DNA from: a virus
DNA: 25,458 nucleotides
Virus record (IMG/VR): IMGVR_UViG_3300046010_010792
Coordinates: 1-25,458 of that record
Direction: 5' to 3' (one strand)
Positions 19,748 to 24,969 of this stretch are shown in pieces. Below the pieces are notes generated by a model. It worked only from the letters and a program-made list of their open reading frames with translations. It searched no databases and was not told the origin of the DNA. The translations under genes and the position numbers were made by a program. The stretch's first letter is position 1. Each line of letters starts with the position of its first letter.

Positions 19748-19773
19748 AAAAAGGGCAGCATTGCTGCTGCCCG
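19748..19773 (-). terminator. Intrinsic terminator
   Basis: An 8-bp stem GGGCAGCA/TGCTGCCC with a GCAA loop is followed by TTTTTC. It closes the outer-membrane protein unit. Confidence 0.88.
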
Positions 19774-19802
19774 ATTTCCAAAAATGAATTGTCGGCTATT
19801 TT

Positions 19803-19964
19803 TTACTTAGCAGCCGAAACAACGGGATTGATGAGCGCAGCCACGCTATCCCAAACCAGTCCGACCCCCTTCACGGTGAAGGGAAGAACTGCGAAAGCGA
19901 GAGCGAGGTGAATGGGATTCTTCCAGCAGAATCCGCCGAGCGCACAAGTCTTGTTTGAACTCAT
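19803..19964 (-). CDS. Small membrane protein (53 residues)
   Basis: The ATG at 19964 has AAAGGAG 7 bases upstream, right after the stop of the outer-membrane gene. The product starts MSSNKTCALGGFCWKNPIH and continues with a long hydrophobic segment (about residues 18-48) that could cross the membrane once or twice. It is cotranscribed with the outer-membrane protein and ends before a terminator. A holin or an assembly partner of the outer-membrane protein are both possible. Confidence 0.66.
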   Translation of the reverse strand: MSSNKTCALGGFCWKNPIHLALAFAVLPFTVKGVGLVWDSVAALINPVVSAAK

Positions 19965-19980
19965 ATGAGTCTCCTTTAAA

Positions 19981-20721
19981 TTAGAACTTGATACCAAAAC
20001 CCGCTGTAACGAGAACGTTTGATTCAGCGGTAACAACATCCTGATACACAGGAACTCCAAGTCCCAGGCTCAGGTCCACATTGGAGGCAACTGCCCACTT
20101 GACTGTGGGTCCGAGGAACAGTTGCTTCTCTCCAGTGTTCACATAGTAATACTGATTCAGTTCTGCGCCAAACTTGAATGCCTCCCACTTGTAGGTGAGA
20201 TCGGTGCCAAGCCCAACCAGATCCGAGTCTGTCTTCGCAGCGAGCGGCACGAAGAACGAGTTGCCGCCCACAAAGGTGTATTCAAGGGACTGCGAGAAAT
20301 CAAGACCCATGAGCGTCGTGTTGAACACGCCACCGAGGTAAGGGTTGACATTCTCGTTGCGGAAGAACTCCTCGCCCACAGGAATGTATACGCCAGCGTT
20401 GAGATCAATATCCCAAGTCTTGGCGGTGTATGCGTCAAACTGCGCACCCAACTGAATGTTGGAAAGCGATGTCTGACCGCTCTGTGCGTAGAGCGGAAGG
20501 TTCAGCGTTGCCGTGAGGGACGGCGTAAGATCCACCGAGAGCGTCTGATTCAGCCCGACGAGCGAATCGGCTCCACCCTTCATGCTGTTCACCTGAACAG
20601 TCTCCGTGAAATACCACTGCATTTCGTGTGCAGGGGCAGGAGCGGGTGCAGTCTGCGCAGCAGCACCACAAGCAAGCGCAGCAGCAAGTCCAACTCCAAG
20701 GTTCGTTGCAAAGTGTGTCAT
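19981..20721 (-). CDS. Predicted outer-membrane beta-barrel protein
   Basis: The 246-residue product has a signal peptide (hydrophobic residues 8-22, likely cut after the Ala-rich AQTAPAPAPA region), then about 10-12 amphipathic strands with alternating residues (for example TLSVDLTPSLTATLNLPLYA, WDIDLNAGVYIPVG, SLEYTFVGGNSFFVPL, VDLSLGLGVPV) and a final Phe (FGIKF), the usual end of outer-membrane barrels. A phage-borne barrel may change the host surface, for example to block further phages or alter uptake. AAGGAG is 10 bases before the ATG. A strong GC hairpin (20748-20763) lies in the leader. Confidence 0.75.
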   Translation of the reverse strand: MTHFATNLGVGLAAALACGAAAQTAPAPAPAHEMQWYFTETVQVNSMKGGADSLVGLNQTLSVDLTPSLTATLNLPLYAQSGQTSLSNIQLGAQFDAYTAKTWDIDLNAGVYIPVGEEFFRNENVNPYLGGVFNTTLMGLDFSQSLEYTFVGGNSFFVPLAAKTDSDLVGLGTDLTYKWEAFKFGAELNQYYYVNTGEKQLFLGPTVKWAVASNVDLSLGLGVPVYQDVVTAESNVLVTAGFGIKF

Positions 20722-20747
20722 GTCTAGGTTTCTCCTTTTGAAATATA

Positions 20748-20763
20748 GCCCCCACTGTGGGGG
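20748..20763 (-). promoter_or_regulatory. GC-rich hairpin in the leader of the outer-membrane gene
   Basis: CCCCCA/TGGGGG with a 3-base loop lies 27 bases before the start codon, followed by CTATATTT. It has no long T-run, so it is more likely a mRNA-stability or regulatory hairpin than a terminator. Confidence 0.4.
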
Positions 20764-20840
20764 TGTAGGAGTATCTAGAGGGTTGGATGGCAGACGGGAG
20801 GAACTTTACCTATTGATTTCCATACTTCATTTGCCATATT

Positions 20841-20871
20841 TAAAAGAGAAAGGGGAGCCTCACGGCTCCCC
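20841..20871 (-). terminator. Intrinsic terminator
   Basis: An 8-bp stem GGGGAGCC/GGCTCCCC with a GTGA loop is followed by TTTCTCTTTT. Confidence 0.85.
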
Positions 20872-20949
20872 CTCCCCAAGTATGACGGTCACAAGGTAGC
20901 GAAATTCCTGTAACGCATGGATGGCGTAATCACGCCACCGACCCGGTGA
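20872..20949 (-). ncRNA. Candidate small late RNA between promoter and terminator
   Basis: A late-type promoter (20955-20962) and the terminator at 20841 bound about 80-110 nt with no convincing gene. A 30-codon frame exists (20860-20952) but its GTG lies upstream of the expected transcription start. The segment may simply be a leader that ends at the terminator. Confidence 0.3.
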
Positions 20950-20954
20950 CACCT

Positions 20955-20962
20955 GTATTTAG
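20955..20962 (-). promoter_or_regulatory. Late-type promoter (CTAAATAC)
   Basis: It sits directly after the stop of the DUF6321-like gene and continues as TAAATACAGG. Confidence 0.5.
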
Positions 20963-20963
20963 T

Positions 20964-21473
20964 TCAGCAATTCCACTTTCTCAAAGATTTATTGATGCGC
21001 GAATCCGGATCACGAGCAGTTTCTGAACTTGTAAGTTTAGACTTCATGCCTTTCATTCGTGAACAGAAAGATTTCCGCCGCTTCCATTTTTTAGATCCTG
21101 CCTTCAGTTTGGACGGCTTCTCCGTCACAGCGGTCTGTAGTTTGGAGCCTGGATTCTCACGCCTGTAGGAAGCCACCCCTGCCTTGTTTAGACCGCCTTC
21201 AGGGTCTTTCCCTGCCGCCCGTTGCCACGCAGGGGAGGAAGCCTCTACGACCGCCTTCTGCGCCTCCACAGCCCCCTTGCGGAGCGCGGTAGAGGGGGAG
21301 CCGTCGTCCTTAATTTTTGAAAGACGGCGAGCGATCTTATTTTTGAATGTCTGCGCCTTCTCCGCCGAAAGTTTTCCGGAGTGTTTCGCACGGAGGATAT
21401 GCTTAATTCCTTCACTCTGCACTGAGTTAATACTTTCAGTTAGTGAACGGTAGGTGTTGCTTGTGAAGCGCAT
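20964..21473 (-). CDS. DUF6321-like basic phage protein
   Basis: The 169-residue product is strongly basic. Its C-terminal half has GSKLQTAVTEKPSKLKAGSKKWKRR, KSFCSRMKGMKSKL and the ending LRKWNC, a pattern I know from DUF6321 proteins of marine T4-like phages; function is unknown. The N-terminal part (HILRAKHSGKLSAEKAQTFKNKIARRLSKIKDDG) looks helical and nucleic-acid-binding. AGGGGAA precedes the ATG by 5 bases. The upstream late-type promoter overlaps a terminator, see findings. Confidence 0.78.
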   Translation of the reverse strand: MRFTSNTYRSLTESINSVQSEGIKHILRAKHSGKLSAEKAQTFKNKIARRLSKIKDDGSPSTALRKGAVEAQKAVVEASSPAWQRAAGKDPEGGLNKAGVASYRRENPGSKLQTAVTEKPSKLKAGSKKWKRRKSFCSRMKGMKSKLTSSETARDPDSRINKSLRKWNC

Positions 21474-21487
21474 GGGTTCCCCTGTGT

Positions 21488-21518
21488 GTAAAAAATAAGA
21501 GAGGCATTGCTGCCTCTC
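21488..21518 (-). terminator. Intrinsic terminator after hsp20
   Basis: An 8-bp stem GAGAGGCA/TGCCTCTC with a GCAA loop is followed by TTATTTTTTA. Confidence 0.85.
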
Positions 21519-21526
21519 CTATTTAG
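21519..21526 (-). promoter_or_regulatory. Late-type promoter (CTAAATAG) fused to the terminator
   Basis: It touches the 5' arm of the terminator. Transcripts begun here (about 21514) would lack half of that arm. Confidence 0.45.
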
Positions 21527-21548
21527 AAAACCGCGCCGTATGATGTAG

Positions 21549-22037
21549 TTAGAACTTCACGGGTATTTGGCGCGGCTTGTGTGCTTCGGGAACTTCGGAC
21601 ACCAAGATGATGTGGAGCATTCCGTTCTTCATCTCTGCGCTCTCCACCCGTGTCCACTCGCCCAACGTGAAGTGCTTCACGAATGCACGGCGAGCAATGT
21701 TGCGCACGGTGTAGTTGCGGGTGTCTTCTGTGTCCCCTGAACACGAAATGGTGAGGGTCTTGCCTGTCTGCGTGACTGCAATCTTTTGAGGATCGTAGCC
21801 TGCCACGGCAATCTCCACCCCAATGCGATTGTCGTCCATGTCGTATACGTTATACGGCGGATGCGAATCGCTCTTGGAGGAATTGAGGAGTGCAAGGTGC
21901 ACATCCTTGAACCACTCATCCCATCCTAGACCCCAACGGTCCAGTTCCTTCCACAGTGCGTTGTTGAACACAACGTGCTGCGTGAGGGGGGTGTGTGCGT
22001 GTTGCGAATTGGAAATGGTTAGGCTCTTGCCTGTCAT
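21549..22037 (-). CDS. Small heat-shock protein (Hsp20/alpha-crystallin family)
   Basis: The 162-residue product has the alpha-crystallin domain from about residue 60: PPYNVYDMDDNRIGVEIAVAGYDPQKIAVTQTGKTLTI, then RNIARRAFVKHFTLGEWTRVESAEMKNGMLHIIL and a C-terminal tail with the IPV anchor (RQIPVKF). The N-terminal arm includes WKELDRWGLGWDEWF. It is an ATP-independent holdase and is common in T4-like cyanophages, where it may protect virion proteins or the host photosystem; a structural chaperone role is inferred here. AAGGAG precedes the ATG. A perfect late promoter lies 77 bases upstream. Confidence 0.9.
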   Translation of the reverse strand: MTGKSLTISNSQHAHTPLTQHVVFNNALWKELDRWGLGWDEWFKDVHLALLNSSKSDSHPPYNVYDMDDNRIGVEIAVAGYDPQKIAVTQTGKTLTISCSGDTEDTRNYTVRNIARRAFVKHFTLGEWTRVESAEMKNGMLHIILVSEVPEAHKPRQIPVKF

Positions 22038-22113
22038 GGTAGTCTCCTTGCCCCCGTGTGGGCGGCGTAAAGGGTTGTATGCGGTGCCTCCACGCGGAGC
22101 GCACTGCGTAGAC

Positions 22114-22121
22114 TATTTATA
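22114..22121 (-). promoter_or_regulatory. T4-type late promoter (perfect TATAAATA) of hsp20
   Basis: It touches the stop codon of the upstream gene. The leader of about 70 nt can form two hairpins (GTGC..CTCC/GGAG..GCAC and GCCC/GGGC), the second just before the ribosome site. Confidence 0.75.
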
Positions 22122-22391
22122 CTACTCGTCCTTGCCCTTGCCCCATGCACCAATTCTAAAAATATCGGAGTTGGTGCGGCGGTGGGTGTCGTGTTTGGAC
22201 GCTCGCCACGCTGCGAGTTCGGCTTTCAGTTCTTCAATCTCTGCAAGCAGATTGTCAATTCGCGTGTTTAGTCGTGCGGTGGTGCTGTCCGCAACTGCCA
22301 ACCGCGCAGACAGGGATTGGATCTCGTCGTGGAGTTTTTCCTTGTCGCGCATCACGTTTTGGTTGTGGTCTTTCCATTCAGCAGGTGTCAT
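22122..22391 (-). CDS. Coiled-coil protein, function unknown
   Basis: The 89-residue product has a heptad-rich helix from about residue 8 to 65 (DKEKLHDEIQSLSARLAVADSTTARL and IDNLLAEIEELKAELAAW), then a basic end with RRTNSDIFRIGAW. Its ATG follows the TAG of the preceding small gene directly (TAGATG), and GAGGAG lies about 8 bases before it. It closes the operon that begins at the right edge or at 23944. Spanin-like or scaffold roles cannot be told. Confidence 0.68.
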   Translation of the reverse strand: MTPAEWKDHNQNVMRDKEKLHDEIQSLSARLAVADSTTARLNTRIDNLLAEIEELKAELAAWRASKHDTHRRTNSDIFRIGAWGKGKDE

Positions 22392-22493
22392 CTACTTCTC
22401 CTCACGCTTGCGACTGATCTCGTTCATCATCATTGCAAAGCAGATGATCAAGACGAAAAAAGGAAACACACTAATTAGGTCTTCGGGATACAT
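22392..22493 (-). CDS. Very small single-pass membrane protein (33 residues)
   Basis: An ATG at 22493, 6 bases after AAAGGA, opens a 33-residue frame: MYPEDLISVFPFFVLIICFAMMMNEISRKREEK. A short N-terminus is followed by one hydrophobic helix (residues 6-23) and a charged end, so the C-terminus is probably in the cytoplasm. It overlaps the upstream gene by 19 bp and abuts the downstream one, which supports translation. Small membrane proteins of this type can regulate lysis. Confidence 0.65.
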   Translation of the reverse strand: MYPEDLISVFPFFVLIICFAMMMNEISRKREEK

Positions 22494-22654
22494 GGGATGT
22501 CCTTTCGTAAAGCGGCTTGCAGTTGTTCCATCAGCCATCGGGCATCAATCGTTCCACCGTCCATGCACAGAAAAGTGATGGTATCAAAGACGGTTCGGAG
22601 CCGCTCGTTCTCTTCACGCAACGCGGCAACTTCAGTGATTAGGCATTCACCCAC
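22475..22654 (-). CDS. Small coiled-coil protein starting with GTG
   Basis: The GTG at 22654 has GGGGAGGA 7-8 bases upstream and overlaps the end of the PEP-CTERM-like gene by 8 bp. The 59-residue product starts with VGECLITEVAALREENERLRTVFDTITF, a short heptad helix, and ends with RWLMEQLQAALRKDIPCIPKT. No family is recognised. No ATG in this frame has a ribosome site. Confidence 0.6.
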   Translation of the reverse strand: MGECLITEVAALREENERLRTVFDTITFLCMDGGTIDARWLMEQLQAALRKDIPCIPKT

Positions 22655-23129
22655 GACGCTTCCTCCCCTGCCCCCACAGGGCAAGCATTGCAGCCAAGCC
22701 GCAACACAGCGCAACACCAGGTGCAGGCACGGTGGGATCGGTATCGGTTGTGGGCACAGATCCCTTTGCTGATACCAACGCACTGCTGTTGCCAAAGGGC
22801 AATCCACCCATAGACACTGCTTCCACACGATCAAAGGTTACAGGCACAACAAACTGCTGATCTGAAAAGGTGTAAGTGCCGACCAAATTTCCGTCAAGAT
22901 ACAGGCGGAAAATCCAAAAGCCCTGCACATCACCGATGAACAGCGTTTGTGCGTAATCCGCAGCAGGCATGGTGGAACCTTCTATTGCCTTCTCCCACCA
23001 ATTGGTTGGATACGAGAAGTCCTGCGTGAACGTGAGAGGCGCACCATACGATTGGGTAATGTATGTGGAACCCTGCCACCGCACACTGTGCGGAAGCAAT
23101 CCCTGCCCGTAAAGAACAGCATCACTCAC
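22647..23129 (-). CDS. Protein with a PEP-CTERM-like C-terminal sorting signal
   Basis: The 160-residue product (MSDAVLYGQGLLPHSVRW...) has a beta-rich body: YITQSYGAPLTFTQDFSYP, WIFRLYLDGNLVGTYTFSD, VPVTFDRVEAVSMGG. The end has VPAPG (about residue 134), a hydrophobic stretch and RKRRG, the three parts of PEP-CTERM-type signals (Pro motif, TM, basic tail) cleaved by exosortase. No N-terminal signal peptide is visible, which is odd for such a protein. It overlaps the upstream gene by ATGA. The beta body could bind a glycan or virion part; that is inference. Confidence 0.68.
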   Translation of the reverse strand: MSDAVLYGQGLLPHSVRWQGSTYITQSYGAPLTFTQDFSYPTNWWEKAIEGSTMPAADYAQTLFIGDVQGFWIFRLYLDGNLVGTYTFSDQQFVVPVTFDRVEAVSMGGLPFGNSSALVSAKGSVPTTDTDPTVPAPGVALCCGLAAMLALWGQGRKRRG

Positions 23130-23530
23130 GACATCACCTCGTCAGTCTCGCCAGGCTCCCACATCACAGACAGTGGTGCAACACAGTCGTGGCGCATGAT
23201 CTTCGCCAACACACTGAGATTGTAGTGGGAACGAATGGTGTCAATCATTCGGCTCACCATCATCTCATGTGCGCTCTCGTCGGGCTTGTTCGTCCACATG
23301 GACACTACCACGGTGCTTGGGTTGTCTGAATCAGTCACGCCTGTGTAGGTGATTCCGATCACCCAATTTCCAAACTGCTCCACTTCGTGTTCCGTCTGCT
23401 GCACGGTCACAGGAACAGGCTGAAGCCGTGTGTCAATGTCTGCCCATAGCGTAGTGACAGAGACAAAAACTCCGCTCCTCATCATGGAGACTAGTTGTGC
23501 GGGTGTTGCGGTGTTGATGTTGTGAGACAT
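23126..23530 (-). CDS. Unknown protein (134 residues)
   Basis: The product (MSHNINTATPAQLVSMMRSGVFVSVTTLWADIDTRLQPVPVTVQ...) has a mixed alpha/beta pattern with GNWVIGITYTGVTDSDNPSTVVVSMWTNKPDESAHEMMVSRMIDTIRSHY. No family is recognised. Its ATG overlaps the previous stop (TAATG), and its stop overlaps the next start (ATGA), so it is a middle gene of a coupled operon from 23910 to 22122. Confidence 0.68.
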   Translation of the reverse strand: MSHNINTATPAQLVSMMRSGVFVSVTTLWADIDTRLQPVPVTVQQTEHEVEQFGNWVIGITYTGVTDSDNPSTVVVSMWTNKPDESAHEMMVSRMIDTIRSHYNLSVLAKIMRHDCVAPLSVMWEPGETDEVMS

Positions 23531-23910
23531 TACTTGGTCCTCTCGGTAGTAGTGATCTTCAGGTACTTGTAGTTCTCGTCGTCGCGGAGGAGAACAGGAT
23601 CTCGCCCAAACAGTTCCGCTGCTGCGTCACGGGTAATGAAGTCCAATCCAACAATGGTTGTGTGCGGAGTGAAGTATTCAGGCACGTAAATCTCCGAGCC
23701 TGCGACTCCACCGGTGGTGAGGTATGGACCGCCCTCAAAGTCCACCATGCGCCAATCGGTATGGGGATCGGCACTGCCACGGGTAAAGCGGGTGTAGCCC
23801 TCAAGGAGATACACACCGTCTGCCACGTGCGTGAGTGTGCGGAGCGAACCGTAGCGGTTGGTCCACGACGTTGAACGGGTACGATCAGGTGTCGGTGCTG
23901 TTGTGTTCAT
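23530..23910 (-). CDS. Unknown protein from a leaderless mRNA
   Basis: The ATG at 23910 lies 7 bases after the TATGAT -10 element, without a ribosome site; an earlier GTG in frame would lie within the promoter and is rejected. The 126-residue product (MNTTAPTPDRTRSTSWTNRYGSLRTL...) has strands with GVYLLEGYTRFTRGSADPHTDWRMVDFEGGPYLTTGG and ends with a helix and YKYLKITTTERTK. It shares the MNTT-start and general size with the gene at 24969, which may be distant relatives. First gene of its operon. Confidence 0.68.
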   Translation of the reverse strand: MNTTAPTPDRTRSTSWTNRYGSLRTLTHVADGVYLLEGYTRFTRGSADPHTDWRMVDFEGGPYLTTGGVAGSEIYVPEYFTPHTTIVGLDFITRDAAAELFGRDPVLLRDDENYKYLKITTTERTK

Positions 23911-23916
23911 GACCAA

Positions 23917-23944
23917 ATCATACACTGCTGTGGTGTCACTTCAA
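23917..23944 (-). promoter_or_regulatory. Sigma70-like early promoter
   Basis: TTGAAG (23939-23944) and TATGAT (23917-23922) are spaced by 16 bp. Confidence 0.65.
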
Positions 23945-24020
23945 AACATTCTGTCCATTTTCCCTTATTTCACGGGAAGAAAATATTGGGCGTTTTGCAG
24001 AGTTACGCAATTACAATGGT

Positions 24021-24425
24021 TTAACTTCCAAGTCCGGCGCGCTTGCGGGCTTCTGCCAATACACCAAAGTCCTTTACTTTTTTTCCGCCGTCGTATGCCC
24101 ATGCCCACCCGTCGCGGATCAGTATCTCATTCAGGCACTCGGTGTCGCCACGAATCCGCGCAAGGAATCGCCCGAACTTGTCCCCTTCGTCCTTGCTTGT
24201 CTGTGCAACCAGCCGCTTCTGCTTTTTGAGCCATTCTCCAACGAATGCTTTTGTTTCCAATCCCAACTTCTTTTCCTTCAAGTCTTTGGTTACACTTTCA
24301 GGTGTGTCCACCCCTTGGAGCCGAACGCGCTCACGGCGAAACACCTCAAATCCCAAGTCAAATATCACATCAACTGTATCGCCGTCCACAACCCGTTCAA
24401 CTTTGAGAATTTCGTATTCGTACAT
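24021..24425 (-). CDS. Thermonuclease-like nuclease (SNase/TNase family)
   Basis: The ATG at 24425 has GGAGGAAAAA upstream and lies 34 bp after a terminator; longer frames pass through that terminator. The 134-residue product has all staphylococcal nuclease marks: VVDGDTVDV (Asp14, Asp16), RVRLQGVDTPE (Arg35, Asp40, Glu43), and DKFGRFLARI (Arg86), then LIRDGWAWAYDGG. It should cut DNA and RNA with calcium. No signal peptide is present, so it acts in the cytoplasm, or is released at lysis. Such genes are frequent in marine T4-like phages. Confidence 0.9.
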   Translation of the reverse strand: MYEYEILKVERVVDGDTVDVIFDLGFEVFRRERVRLQGVDTPESVTKDLKEKKLGLETKAFVGEWLKKQKRLVAQTSKDEGDKFGRFLARIRGDTECLNEILIRDGWAWAYDGGKKVKDFGVLAEARKRAGLGS

Positions 24426-24458
24426 TTGCCGTTTTTCCTCCACTCTATCTATGGGCAT

Positions 24459-24484
24459 AAAAAAACCCGCGCCGTAGCGCGGGT
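24459..24484 (-). terminator. Intrinsic terminator
   Basis: An 8-bp stem ACCCGCGC/GCGCGGGT with a TACG loop is followed by seven T residues on the - strand. Confidence 0.9.
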
Positions 24485-24543
24485 CGTTGTGGATAAGGGT
24501 GTCACGAATGCCACCCGCTGCCGAGGCAGATTTTTCCACGGGA

Positions 24544-24969
24544 TTATTTAGCAGTTGCCGTATTGGGAACAGGCACCCACCCCTCACGGAGCAGTGCGTC
24601 CCAAACGCGGCGAGCGGTCGTGCGGTAGAAACACTTCCACAACTGGTCAACGCACACACGCTCGTCAACCAATGCTGTGTTTCCTGGCGGCGGAACCTCC
24701 AACCGCACATACACGCTTGTCTCTTCCATCCGCTGCGGTGACAGGCTAATCCACACATCGCCTTCCGTGTGTCCCTTTGTCCACTTGAAGCCCACGATCA
24801 TTGTGCTCATCAGCGACTCCGTGGGATACGCGAGGAACGCGTGATTGCACAGCGCGTCACCCGTCATGCTCTGCACCACCACTTCAGGCGGTGCTTCACA
24901 CAGGCGACCGTTCCAATACGCGTGCCGCTTCACGGTTTGGCGCAGTGGAGGTTGTGGTGTGGTGTTCAT
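24544..24969 (-). CDS. Unknown protein (141 residues), relative of the next gene
   Basis: The product starts MNTTPQPPLRQTVKRHAYWNGRLCEAPPEVV, then a mixed region with AFLAYPTESLMSTMIVGFKWTKGHTEGDVWISLSP and RLEVPPPG, and ends with a helix ARRVWDALLREGWVPV. The C-terminal block RxVWxxLxxxGWxx also occurs in the gene upstream, so the two are probably diverged paralogues. The start overlaps the upstream stop as ATGA. Function not known. A terminator follows 60 bp later. Confidence 0.68.
   Translation of the reverse strand: MNTTPQPPLRQTVKRHAYWNGRLCEAPPEVVVQSMTGDALCNHAFLAYPTESLMSTMIVGFKWTKGHTEGDVWISLSPQRMEETSVYVRLEVPPPGNTALVDERVCVDQLWKCFYRTTARRVWDALLREGWVPVPNTATAK

Noticed and set aside
19695-19781. 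N-terminal extension of the zinc-finger gene to 19781
   Set aside because: It would translate the upstream terminator and the promoter; the leaderless ATG at 19694 explains the layout better.
20779-20844. 20-codon ATG frame in the leader of the outer-membrane gene
   Set aside because: No ribosome site and too short to support; a TTTAAATA motif nearby is too weak to call a promoter.
20860-20952. 30-codon GTG frame after the DUF6321-like gene
   Set aside because: The GTG lies only 4 bases after the promoter motif, upstream of the likely RNA start, and its stop is in the terminator loop.
24509-24537. Terminator on the + strand (CTGC/GCAG then TTTTT)
   Set aside because: The stem has only 4 bp and no + strand gene precedes it.
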